Assembly (NCBI RefSeq): GCF_014522205.1
Contig: NZ_CP046884.1
Location: 1,736,001 to 1,800,000, forward strand
DNA: 64,000 bases
Reading direction: 5' to 3'
Source of the DNA: Corynebacterium poyangense
GTDB taxonomy: Bacteria; Actinomycetota; Actinomycetes; Mycobacteriales; Mycobacteriaceae
The notes below the pieces were generated by a model. The model saw only the letters and a list, made by a program, of their open reading frames with translations, made no database searches and was not told where the DNA came from. This document shows, in pieces, positions 26,480 to 34,458 of this stretch. The translations under genes were made by a program, and so were the position numbers. Positions within the stretch are counted from its first letter, which is position 1. Each line of letters begins with the position of its first letter.

Positions 26480-26722
26480 ATGATCCAGTTCGTTATCGGT
26501 GCCGCCGCAGGTTATGTCTTTGGAACTAAGGCTGGCCGGCGTCGCTATGAACAGATCAAAAAGGGGTATCAGACGGCGGTCAATTCCCCCGTGACGCAAA
26601 AAGCTGTGAAAGCAACTCGGAAAGCGATCGCTGAAAAATTAGATCCACAACCTCGGATGAAGGAAGTTCGTAATCTCCGCACTCAAGACGGAGACCGGAT
26701 CTACGAACCAGATCAGGACTAG
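26480..26722 (+). CDS. Small YtxH-like membrane-associated protein
   Basis: 80 residues. One short hydrophobic segment near the N-terminus (IQFVIGAAAGYVFGTKAGRRRYEQI) and the G-TKAGRRRYE pattern match small actinobacterial YtxH-like proteins. The rest is a basic amphipathic helix and an acidic tail. Its role is unknown; the family includes stress-induced proteins. Its stop is 3 nt from the convergent end of dnaG. Confidence 0.7.
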   Translation: MIQFVIGAAAGYVFGTKAGRRRYEQIKKGYQTAVNSPVTQKAVKATRKAIAEKLDPQPRMKEVRNLRTQDGDRIYEPDQD

Positions 26723-26725
26723 GCT

Positions 26726-28627
26726 TTAGCGGCCAAAAGCTCGGTCATGGAGATTTCTCCGAGCCTGTTCTAAGGCAATGATGTCGCTGAAAGCTGAATT
26801 ATAGGCGTCGGGGTCATCGCCCGGGCGCATTCTTTGCAATTGAAGCTTTAGCTCAGCTATCTGATTGCCCACCTGTACCTCCTGAAGTCGGCACAAGACA
26901 GAGTCAATATATCCCTCAAGAGAGGAATTACTGACATGGATGGGCTCAACCACCAGTTCACTAATTAATTCTTGAGCGGTAGGGTCTTGCACTTCTTTTG
27001 CCACTGCCACCGGAAAATTTACGCCCTGCTGTGCACCTTCACACCCTCCCACTGCTGCGATAGCCCGAGCAATAGCGCAATATGTGGGATGGCTAAAAGC
27101 ATTCTCCGAAATACCATCAAAATAGGTCCCCGCAGATTCCGGATATTGCAATGCAGCTTTTAGGCTTTCTCGTTGCGGCCACAAATGAGGTTCTTTAGGG
27201 TCTGGCACAGGAAGATGCGCGGACGGTGATTGCTTCATCGATTCCGGGGCGGGCTGTCGACGGACAGCTTTCTTTAATTCTTGTTTCCCTTGGGGGTTGC
27301 GCAACTCTCGCTGGACTTGCTGTATAACTTCTCGAGGATCGGACCACCCCACCCATCCGGAAAGCATCCGCGCGTATTCATTGCGCAAAGCGCGGTCACG
27401 AATTCCGGCGACAACGGGAACAGTGCGACGAAGAGCTTGGAGGCGGCCTTCTACGGTATCGAGGGAAAAATCCTTCAGCATAGAGCGGATAACGAATTCG
27501 AACATCGGGTGGCGGTCAGCCACCAGATCACGAACTGCGGCGTTTCCTCTAGCCAAGCGAAGATCACACGGATCCATACCTTCCGGCGCCACTGCCACAA
27601 AGGACTGCCCGGTAAATTTCTGCTCACCAGCAAAAGCTCGCATTGCCGCCTTTTGACCGGCTTCATCCCCATCAAAAGTGTAAATAAGTTCCCCGCGGAA
27701 GAAATTGTCATCGAGCATGAGGCGTCGCAGAATTTGTAAGTGATCATCACCAAAAGCCGTGCCACAGGCCGCAACTGCGGTAGTTACTCCCGCAGCGTGC
27801 ATTGCCATAACATCGGTATACCCCTCAACAACCACGGCTTGGTGCTGCTCAGCGATATTCTTCTTCGCAAGATCAATGCCAAAAAGAACGTGAGATTTCT
27901 TATATAGCAAGGTCTCTCGGGTATTAAGGTATTTCCCTAATTTGTCATCCTCATAGAGTTTTCGCGCCCCAAAACCTATAACGTCGCCGGCGAGATTTTT
28001 AATAGGCCACAAAAGACGCCGATGAAACTGGTCAATGGGACCACGTTTACCCATCCGCACTAATCCGGCTGCTTCGAGTTCTTTAGGCTCAAACCCTTTA
28101 CGTACCAGGTGCTTTAATAAGGTATCCCAACCTTGAGGGGCATAGCCGCACTGAAATTGGTGCGCGTGATCTGAGGAAAACCCTCGCTCCATAAGAAATT
28201 CTCGCGCCAGGTGGGCTTCGGGGGTTTCCAATTGTTCTTGATAAAACTCATGAGCGGCACGGTTAGCTGCAATAAGGCGTTGCCGAGTTCCGGGTTCTTC
28301 TCGTCGCCCTGGACTCCCACCTTCGTAATTGATCTGATACCCAATTTTTTGGGCGCACATTTCTACCGCTTCCGGGAAAGAAACATGCTCCATCTTCATC
28401 AAGAAGTCAAAGACATCTCCCCCCTGGTTCGTCGAAAAGCACCGGTAGTAACCATGATTAGGGCGCACATGGAAAGACGGGGTTCGTTCCTCCTTGAATG
28501 GGGAAAGCCCCTTCAGCGAGTCTGCACCACCCGGTTTGAGCTGCACATATTCACCCACAATCTCCTCGATAAGAGTTCTTTCGCGAATTTCTTGAATATC
28601 GCTCTCGGGTATTCTTCCCTTGGCCAT
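26726..28627 (-). CDS. dnaG: DNA primase
   Basis: 633 residues; makes RNA primers at the replication fork. The N-terminal domain aligns along its length with the CHC2 zinc-binding domain, but of the four ligands only Cys63 remains: the others read Ser42, Lys45 and Thr66 in GLSPFKEERTPSF and YYRCFSTNQGGDV. The RNA-polymerase core (GFGARKLYEDDKLGKYLNT) and TOPRIM acids (VVVEGYTDVMAM, TFDGDEAGQKAAMR) are intact, as is a C-terminal helicase-interaction helical region. ATG 28627 is chosen over an upstream GTG because TACAGT lies exactly 7 nt before it, indicating a leaderless transcript. Confidence 0.96.
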   Translation of the reverse strand: MAKGRIPESDIQEIRERTLIEEIVGEYVQLKPGGADSLKGLSPFKEERTPSFHVRPNHGYYRCFSTNQGGDVFDFLMKMEHVSFPEAVEMCAQKIGYQINYEGGSPGRREEPGTRQRLIAANRAAHEFYQEQLETPEAHLAREFLMERGFSSDHAHQFQCGYAPQGWDTLLKHLVRKGFEPKELEAAGLVRMGKRGPIDQFHRRLLWPIKNLAGDVIGFGARKLYEDDKLGKYLNTRETLLYKKSHVLFGIDLAKKNIAEQHQAVVVEGYTDVMAMHAAGVTTAVAACGTAFGDDHLQILRRLMLDDNFFRGELIYTFDGDEAGQKAAMRAFAGEQKFTGQSFVAVAPEGMDPCDLRLARGNAAVRDLVADRHPMFEFVIRSMLKDFSLDTVEGRLQALRRTVPVVAGIRDRALRNEYARMLSGWVGWSDPREVIQQVQRELRNPQGKQELKKAVRRQPAPESMKQSPSAHLPVPDPKEPHLWPQRESLKAALQYPESAGTYFDGISENAFSHPTYCAIARAIAAVGGCEGAQQGVNFPVAVAKEVQDPTAQELISELVVEPIHVSNSSLEGYIDSVLCRLQEVQVGNQIAELKLQLQRMRPGDDPDAYNSAFSDIIALEQARRNLHDRAFGR

Positions 28628-28634
28628 GGGCACT

Positions 28635-28640
28635 ACTGTA
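28635..28640 (-). promoter_or_regulatory. dnaG: Predicted -10 element, leaderless dnaG transcript
   Basis: TACAGT on the minus strand, exactly 7 nt before the ATG at 28627. Confidence 0.45.
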
Positions 28641-28674
28641 ACGCGCCAAGTACCTTCCGTGGGACAATCCCCCT

Positions 28675-29100
28675 ATGACTCGACCCTCTTCTTCACGCCT
28701 GGGGCTGGCTTCAGCAGCTGCAGCAATCCTTACTCTTGCCGGCGGTTGGATTGGTTTTGATGTCTTGCACCAAGACTCTCCTGACCCCACAACCAACTCC
28801 TCGACCTGCCCTTTAGCTTCTTTACCTCGGGAAGCTCAGGACACGGTCAACAAGGTTCACAGCGGGGGTCCGTTTCCGCACCCGGATAATGATGGGGTAC
28901 GCTTCGGCAATTACGAGGGTCATCTCCCGAAGCAAGCGAAGAACTATTACCGCGAGTACACGGTTTCTACCCCTGGGGTCAACCATCGTGGAGCTCGACG
29001 CATTGTTACGGGCGGTGACCCGGCCACTGCCCCTCAGCACTGGTATTACACTGATAATCACTATGAGTCTTTCTGCGAGATTCCCGATGCTAACCATTAA
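28675..29100 (+). CDS. Secreted guanyl-specific ribonuclease (RNase Sa/barnase family)
   Basis: 141 residues. A signal peptide or anchor lies at 1-30 (hydrophobic 9-30). The mature domain aligns with Streptomyces RNase Sa through CPLASLPREAQDT, GPFPHPDNDGVRFGN and YYREYTVSTPGVNHRGARRIVTG, then HWYYTDNHYESF. The catalytic residues of the family appear kept: Glu94, Arg109 and His129. Cys45 and Cys134 could form a disulfide, though the second is not at the RNase Sa position. It cleaves RNA after guanosine. The last 14 nt overlap the barstar-like gene. GACAAT 6 nt before the ATG may be the -10 element. Confidence 0.93.
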   Translation: MTRPSSSRLGLASAAAAILTLAGGWIGFDVLHQDSPDPTTNSSTCPLASLPREAQDTVNKVHSGGPFPHPDNDGVRFGNYEGHLPKQAKNYYREYTVSTPGVNHRGARRIVTGGDPATAPQHWYYTDNHYESFCEIPDANH

Positions 29101-29332
29101 TCCGATATTGATTACTTCTCCTGTTTGTACCCGTAGCGACTTTTATTCAGCGGTGGGCGACGCCCTCTGCCACGATCAGCGCCCGGCTCCCCGCAACCTC
29201 GACGGGCTTGCAGACCTGTTAAGAGAATTTCGGGTAGAGCAAATTATTTGTGCTCATTGGTGTTTAGAAGAATCCGAGGAAAAAGCTCTGCATAGAATTT
29301 TTGAGGACCTCAACATCACGCTTCATCGCTAA
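29087..29332 (+). CDS. Barstar-family ribonuclease inhibitor
   Basis: 81 residues, cytoplasmic, no signal peptide. The motif PAPRNLDGLADLLREF followed by a strand VEQIICAHW and a C-terminal helix (ESEEKALHRIFEDL) fits barstar, whose second helix plugs barnase-type active sites. Its ATG lies inside the 3' end of the ribonuclease gene (14-nt overlap), so synthesis is translationally coupled and the inhibitor protects the cell from enzyme not yet exported. The usual aromatic before the LD-LxD segment is not obvious, so binding strength is uncertain. It is convergent with dgt, 9 nt away. Confidence 0.82.
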   Translation: MLTINPILITSPVCTRSDFYSAVGDALCHDQRPAPRNLDGLADLLREFRVEQIICAHWCLEESEEKALHRIFEDLNITLHR

Positions 29333-29341
29333 CGTCTGAGG

Positions 29342-30619
29342 CTAAATAATATTGAGATATTTAGCGGCAATCCGATCAAGTCTTTCTAATCGGGACTCTG
29401 TCATGGAGGCAATGTTGTCAATGACTACTCGATGCGCAGCTGACTCCGATTCCGCTGCCCTCCACCATTGCGCGAACATGGGGTCTAAAGCGCCAGGGGC
29501 CCCGGCCATGAGGTAGTCAAAAACCCGGAAGATCCGGTCTCGTTGGCGATCTTGCTTTCCCAGATGAGAAGGTTCATCCATCACGTACAGCACCGCGATG
29601 GTTTTCAGGAGTTTAACCTCAGCTGCGGCTTGGTCGGGAATAATGAGATTCCCCCGGTGCCTTCCTAAATCCTCGGGATAGCGGTGCCGGGTAGCGGAGA
29701 GCGTCGCGCCGATAAATCGTCCCACCAATTCCGAAGTCATCTTTTTCAGAGCGACAAAACCACCTAAGCTGCCGTCGAACTGTGCCGCTGCACTGACCAC
29801 CGGCAGCGCCCATAGATTAGCCGCTGCATCCACTAACTCCTCGGGCCTACCGCCAAAAATCCGAGCCCCTTTTTCTGCTAGTGCGGCAAGTTCAACTAGA
29901 TCTTCAAGAACAGCAAGATGGACTCGCCCAGAAACAATCCCGTCCTCCACATCGTGCACCGAGTAGGCGATATCATCCGCCCAGTCCATCACCTGAGCTT
30001 CCATTGATCGACGCCCGCTGTCATTTCCTCCCAGTGGTTTTCGGATCCACTCTAGGATTGATCGATCCTCGTCATAACATCCGTATTTCTTGCGGAGCGA
30101 AAGATCAGGAGCAGTCCTAAGCACCGGATATTTACATGCTGCATCTAATGCGGCCCGTGAGAGGTTTAACCCCATAGATTCGCCATGCTGATCCACCACC
30201 TTTGGCTCCAGGCGAACAAGGATCCTCAACGTTTGGGCGTTGCCTTCAAAACCACCACAGTCTTCGGCTACCTCATTAAGCGCTGTTTCACCATTGTGAC
30301 CATAGGGTGGATGCCCAATGTCATGGCATAGACCTGCTAATTCGCAGAGGTCTGGATCCATGCCTAGACCTGCACCTAAACTCCGGGCAATCTGAGCTAC
30401 CTCAAGGGAATGGGTGAGGCGAGTCCGGGGATTATCTCCGTCGCGCGGCCCTACGACCTGGGTTTTATCAGCTAATCTCCGCAGTGCACCGGAATGCAGC
30501 ACCCGAGCACGATCCCGCGCAAAAGTCCCCCGACGTTCAACATCCGCACCGGGCCAAGCACTGCCTTTCGCCCCTTCGGCGAAACGGCGTTCAACATCGC
30601 CGGGCTGATATGAGTACAT
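29342..30619 (-). CDS. dgt: Deoxyguanosinetriphosphate triphosphohydrolase-like protein
   Basis: 425 residues. HD-domain metalloenzyme with RLTHSLEVAQIARSLG (His70), LCHDIGHPPYGHNGE (His99-Asp100) and MDWADDIAYSVHDVEDG, the dGTPase pattern. It hydrolyses dNTPs to nucleoside and triphosphate and helps balance pools. It lies downstream of the YdcF-like gene (12-nt gap) on the same strand, so the two may be cotranscribed. TAAAAT 9 nt before the ATG could also give a very short leader. The neighbouring dnaG may be a functional link, though it is a separate unit. Confidence 0.94.
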   Translation of the reverse strand: MYSYQPGDVERRFAEGAKGSAWPGADVERRGTFARDRARVLHSGALRRLADKTQVVGPRDGDNPRTRLTHSLEVAQIARSLGAGLGMDPDLCELAGLCHDIGHPPYGHNGETALNEVAEDCGGFEGNAQTLRILVRLEPKVVDQHGESMGLNLSRAALDAACKYPVLRTAPDLSLRKKYGCYDEDRSILEWIRKPLGGNDSGRRSMEAQVMDWADDIAYSVHDVEDGIVSGRVHLAVLEDLVELAALAEKGARIFGGRPEELVDAAANLWALPVVSAAAQFDGSLGGFVALKKMTSELVGRFIGATLSATRHRYPEDLGRHRGNLIIPDQAAAEVKLLKTIAVLYVMDEPSHLGKQDRQRDRIFRVFDYLMAGAPGALDPMFAQWWRAAESESAAHRVVIDNIASMTESRLERLDRIAAKYLNII

Positions 30620-30631
30620 AATCTTAGTATT

Positions 30632-31348
30632 TTAGCCTTGGCCTCGGCTATTCCCAGTAGCTTTTAATTGGGCGTGGCGGGTTTTGTGAGAGGGTCTCAG
30701 CCAACCATCGAGGCGTCGTAAAGCGTCCTCACATACCCGAGCAGTGGAGCGTCCAAACACTCTGGCGCAATCCACCACAACCATTCCCCCGATCTCATGA
30801 ATTAACGTACGAAACCACGATTTATTGGGAAATGTACTTGGGCAGTATGGAGTAGGGTCGGCAACAACCTTAAGACCGCATTCGCGGGCCAGGAGACAAG
30901 CTCGCAAACTGTGGTGGGGATCAGTAATAACCGCCAGTTTTTGTTCTTTTAAGTCAGGATGCTCAGCTACCAGATGTTGATAGGACCCTAAGGTATTAAA
31001 ACCATGCGGGCAGGGCCGCAGCCGCGTGAGCGGAACACCGCTGCGCCGAATATGCTCGACGCCTGCCTCAGCTTCACTAAACCGATCCCCCGGCAATTGT
31101 CCACCAATAACCCAAATTTCAAGTTGCGGGTTATCCAATCCCCGTTGGGCCGCGTGATCAAGTCTCGCCGCAAAATACCGCCCCGGAACTCCGTCATACT
31201 GAGCTGTGCCCGGAACAATGACCGCATCAACCTCTGGAGCATGGGAACGACAGCGCGAGTGCCATAGAACCCTGGCAGCATTCATCACGAAAACTGCCGG
31301 AATAAGACTCAGCACCCCGAGGCTAATAGGTAATCTTTTTGCGGCCAC
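30632..31348 (-). CDS. YdcF/SanA-like DUF218 protein
   Basis: 238 residues. N-terminal hydrophobic anchor near residues 8-30, then an extracytoplasmic-type DUF218 domain: DAVIVPGTAQYDGVPGRYFAARLDHA, VIGGQLPGDRFSEAEAGVEHI, KLAVITDPHHSLRACLLARE. The DUF218 fold is found in proteins affecting envelope permeability and vancomycin sensitivity (SanA, ElyC); the activity is not proven. The GTG start at 31348 has no good ribosome site. It is divergent from the TPM gene, 62 nt away. Confidence 0.85.
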   Translation of the reverse strand: MAAKRLPISLGVLSLIPAVFVMNAARVLWHSRCRSHAPEVDAVIVPGTAQYDGVPGRYFAARLDHAAQRGLDNPQLEIWVIGGQLPGDRFSEAEAGVEHIRRSGVPLTRLRPCPHGFNTLGSYQHLVAEHPDLKEQKLAVITDPHHSLRACLLARECGLKVVADPTPYCPSTFPNKSWFRTLIHEIGGMVVVDCARVFGRSTARVCEDALRRLDGWLRPSHKTRHAQLKATGNSRGQG

Positions 31349-31397
31349 CTTGTCGAGTCTGCCACACTTGTCGTTCTGCGGTGTCTACTGCAGGCAC

Positions 31398-31403
31398 TAT
31401 CCT
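31398..31403 (+). promoter_or_regulatory. Predicted -10 element, leaderless TPM-protein transcript
   Basis: TATCCT, exactly 7 nt before the ATG at 31411. This supports that start over the in-frame ATG at 31339. Confidence 0.4.
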
Positions 31404-31410
31404 GGTTCCC

Positions 31411-33444
31411 ATGACGGCTTTATTCTCCCGGTTTTCTTCAACTCTGCTGCCGCTGTGGGGTCTTAGTTTTAGTTTATGTGCGCTGAGTGCAGTGCTATTA
31501 GGCCCTACAACAGCGAGCGCCTTGGAAATCCAGGGCACTGGGCAACCTATCATCATGGCTGAAGCCCCCGCGCGCCTAACTTCACCGCTTACTGACAACG
31601 CGGGGGTACTCACTCCAGATCAAAAACAAGAACTTTCCCAGCGTCTCAGTGCCGTCGCTAAGGACACCCAGCGCCCCCTGTATGTGATTTTCCTGTCTTC
31701 TCTCGATGGGAAAAGCGCGCAGGAGTGGGTTGAGCAGGCCGGACAGATCAATCGCAGCTCAGACCTCGGAATTCTCGCCATCGCCCCGAAGGAACGCGAT
31801 GGTGCGGTGTGGGTAGGGAGCAATTGGCCGCACGGTTCGGAGCAAAAAATCTGGGATGCTGCGTACCCGTACCTCGTTGATGAAAACTGGGCGGAGGCAG
31901 CCCAGGCGGCAGCTGAAGAAGCAACCCACTCTGGAGAATTATCAGGTGCTTCTCTTGCGTGGTTGGGTGCTGGTGGTGGAGCTGCGGTCGCTGCGGGTGC
32001 CGGACTGTGGGGATGGTCGCGCCGTCGACGTCGGACAGATGAGGCTCATTTACTCTCCGATGCCCGCGGTATAGATCCGGCTGATACGCGCACTATTAGC
32101 CAGCTCCCCCTGTCGACTTTGGAGCAGCGTGCTCAGGAAGAATTAGTGAGTACCGATGAATCGGTGCGCCGGGCTAAAGAAGAATTGCGCTTAGCGCAGG
32201 ATGAGTTTGGCCCAGAACGCACCAGACCCTTTAATAGTGCGTTGAATCATTCCTCGTTAACCCTTCAAAAAGCGTTCCAGTTGAGGGAAAAAATCTATGA
32301 TTCCATCCCGGAGACTGAGGAAGAACGACGTGCGATGCTCGTGGAGATCATTTCTTCTTGTGGGCAAGCTGATCAGGCTTTAGATAAAGAAGCTGATGCC
32401 TTCGCTCAGATGCGGACCATGTTGATTGAGGCTCCAAGCAAGGTGGAGAAGCTACGGCAACAAAGCGTCGATATTCGAGCTCGAATTCCCGCGGCTGAGT
32501 CCGCCGTAGCGCACCTGAAGACACGGTATCCGGAGTCGGTTATTCACTCGCTTATCGATAATCCCGAAGCAGCCGAAGCGGCACTCACCCAGGCTGAGAA
32601 GAAAATTGATGAGGCTAGTCAGTATGTGGATAAACCTGCCGGCCACCAAGAAGGCTTAGTTGATACGATCCGCGACGCCGAACATGCTTTAGAAGTTGCC
32701 GAACAACAACTTGCTGCGGTTGAAAATGCAGACCGCGATATTCAGGCCGCGCATAGTGGTTTGTCCAGCCTCTTTGCCGAAATAGAAGCGGAGATCGCCG
32801 AAGCCCAGCAGCTTGAAGCCGCCGGTAAACAACAGGGTGTGCCAGCCGATTGGGACAGCTTGGAAAGCCTCATCAGCGAAGCGGAAAACACTGTAGCGCG
32901 GATTCGCCCTAACGCTGAGCAAGACCCCCTAAGTTCATACACCGCGCTGACTGATTTAGATGCTCGCCTTGATGAGGCGCTAGATACTGTGCGAGAGCAC
33001 AATGCTAGTCAGCAACGCCTCGTTGAGCTTTGTGACCGGACAATCGCTACCGCTCAATCGAATATCCGCGCCGCCGAGGACCTTATTTCGACCCGAGGGC
33101 GGATTGTTAGTTTAGAAGCGAGGACTGCACTCGCAGAAGCGCAGCGGCTTCTTGCTACCGCCCACACGATGCGGACGAAAGATACCCGTCAAAGCATTGA
33201 GTATGGGCGTCAAGCCGGAAATAAAGCGTCTCAAGCATATCGGGCAGCAAAAAATGATATTGATGATTACCGGCGCCACAATTCTGGTCAAGGTAGCTCG
33301 GGTGCTTTTGTGGCGGGGATGGTCCTCAATAGCTTGCTCAATGGCGGAGGCCGCGGCTTCGGCGGCGGATTTGGCGGTGGCTTCGGAGGCGGCGGTTTTG
33401 GCGGTAGCTTCGGGGGTGGAAGTTCAGCCGGTGGTCGCTTTTAA
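31411..33444 (+). CDS. TPM-domain envelope protein with long coiled coil and glycine-rich tail
   Basis: 677 residues from ATG 31411. Signal peptide (LPLWGLSFSLCALSAVLLGPTTASA), then a TPM domain near residues 50-165 (LTDNAGVLTPDQKQELSQRL, DLGILAIAPKERDGAVWVGS). A single membrane helix near 175-200 follows (GAGGGAAVAAGAGLWGW) with a basic stop. About 430 residues of charged helical coiled-coil come next, and a tail of GGGFGG repeats. The layout (outside TPM domain, membrane helix, inside coil) matches YgcG-like proteins of actinobacteria, which have been linked to photosystem repair and phosphatase activity elsewhere. Its role here is unknown. Its 3' end overlaps the next minus-strand gene by 4 nt. 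Confidence 0.85.
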   Translation: MTALFSRFSSTLLPLWGLSFSLCALSAVLLGPTTASALEIQGTGQPIIMAEAPARLTSPLTDNAGVLTPDQKQELSQRLSAVAKDTQRPLYVIFLSSLDGKSAQEWVEQAGQINRSSDLGILAIAPKERDGAVWVGSNWPHGSEQKIWDAAYPYLVDENWAEAAQAAAEEATHSGELSGASLAWLGAGGGAAVAAGAGLWGWSRRRRRTDEAHLLSDARGIDPADTRTISQLPLSTLEQRAQEELVSTDESVRRAKEELRLAQDEFGPERTRPFNSALNHSSLTLQKAFQLREKIYDSIPETEEERRAMLVEIISSCGQADQALDKEADAFAQMRTMLIEAPSKVEKLRQQSVDIRARIPAAESAVAHLKTRYPESVIHSLIDNPEAAEAALTQAEKKIDEASQYVDKPAGHQEGLVDTIRDAEHALEVAEQQLAAVENADRDIQAAHSGLSSLFAEIEAEIAEAQQLEAAGKQQGVPADWDSLESLISEAENTVARIRPNAEQDPLSSYTALTDLDARLDEALDTVREHNASQQRLVELCDRTIATAQSNIRAAEDLISTRGRIVSLEARTALAEAQRLLATAHTMRTKDTRQSIEYGRQAGNKASQAYRAAKNDIDDYRRHNSGQGSSGAFVAGMVLNSLLNGGGRGFGGGFGGGFGGGGFGGSFGGGSSAGGRF

Positions 33445-33893
33445 ATCCGCGGACGGCGCACCGGTGAATCCACCAAGACGCAACCCCAGGTCAAAAACAC
33501 CGCATCTTTTAAGGGCATAGTGTCGTATTCTGGAGCATCGCTGACTTCAACTTTTCCCGATACTCGGGGGCAGACGTGGGCGCAGAGTTGACCGGATTCG
33601 TTGATGATGCGCCGCTCTTTCCGCCAAGCACTGATTCGTTCTAGGCGATACTTTCGGCCAGCACAATCAGCGACCAACTGGGAAACCGTCAAACTCTTTT
33701 GAATCAGGGTAAAGACTTCACCATCCCCTGAGGTAGCCCGAGCCCGAAAATGCCACGGCCCGGGGCTCGATTCAATAAGTAGGCGCTCCTCGCCAAGGTA
33801 AATGACGTCGGAAATCACCGAAGCAACTACTCCGCCTTGCTGGTCTATTAGATCGTTTCCGACCCATATCCATTTACCTTCTCGTTCTTGCAT
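33441..33893 (-). CDS. Conserved protein, possibly LURP/tubby-like, function unknown
   Basis: 150 residues, soluble. Successive beta-strand-like stretches (KWIWVGNDLIDQQGGVVASV, VIYLGEERLLIESSPGPWHF, RIINESGQLCAHVCP) end in a hydrophobic helix (PLKDAVFLTWGCVLVD). This resembles the tubby-like beta-barrel plus C-terminal helix of LURP-one proteins, but no diagnostic motif is present, so this is inference. It is 31 nt downstream of another unknown gene with which it is likely cotranscribed. Confidence 0.55.
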   Translation of the reverse strand: MQEREGKWIWVGNDLIDQQGGVVASVISDVIYLGEERLLIESSPGPWHFRARATSGDGEVFTLIQKSLTVSQLVADCAGRKYRLERISAWRKERRIINESGQLCAHVCPRVSGKVEVSDAPEYDTMPLKDAVFLTWGCVLVDSPVRRPRI

Positions 33894-33924
33894 TCTCTAA
33901 GCCCAATCGCTTCTTAGCCCAGAC

Positions 33925-34455
33925 TCACAACAGCAATAGCATTGCTATGATGCCCACGATTGCGAAAATCAGGACTGTACCAATGATGGCTTTACTGGTC
34001 TTATCCAAACGATATTCCAAGATCAGGCGAACAAACCAACTCAGCGCGATACTGCGGTCAACATCGAGGTAGTCATCATAACCATGATCGAATTCCATAA
34101 TGGCACGCCGCACACCATTATTTCCTCCAGAGAATTGGGCAAATTTCTCCCCATCAACGGTTTCAATAATCCAATCATTGCGCTGCTCATTAAGCAGTCG
34201 TACCTGAACGCCATCAAGATCTGCGCGCAGTTCCTGAGCGGTCTTCACGTTTCCCTGAAGTTGATAGTGCTGCCCACCAGGACGAGTAATTGATGCGCCT
34301 TCTTCTTCCTGTTGATGAAGGCGCCAAACCTCCTGGCCTACCTGAGCTTCACCGTCTGGCTCAGCTACCCCAAAGTGCGCCAATATGTCCGGACCGTTGT
34401 CTCGAAGCAAATCAGCGCCAGTCTCTGTCCGTCGAGTCCACGAGGTGTAATGCAC
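33925..34455 (-). CDS. Conserved protein with C-terminal membrane anchor
   Basis: 176 residues. A soluble N-terminal part with strands such as HYQLQGNVKTAQEL and WIIETVDGEKFAQFSGG precedes one strong C-terminal membrane helix (KAIIGTVLIFAIVGIIAMLLLL, about residues 155-176), as in a tail-anchored protein. I recognise no family. It starts 4 nt after the glyS stop, so it is probably in the glyS transcript, and is followed by the other unknown. The pair could be functionally linked. Confidence 0.6.
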   Translation of the reverse strand: MHYTSWTRRTETGADLLRDNGPDILAHFGVAEPDGEAQVGQEVWRLHQQEEEGASITRPGGQHYQLQGNVKTAQELRADLDGVQVRLLNEQRNDWIIETVDGEKFAQFSGGNNGVRRAIMEFDHGYDDYLDVDRSIALSWFVRLILEYRLDKTSKAIIGTVLIFAIVGIIAMLLLL

Positions 34456-34458
34456 TTT

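Noticed and set aside
33345..33440. Gly-rich tail of the TPM protein as a repeat or recombination element
   Set aside because: It is an in-frame low-complexity coding sequence typical of this family.
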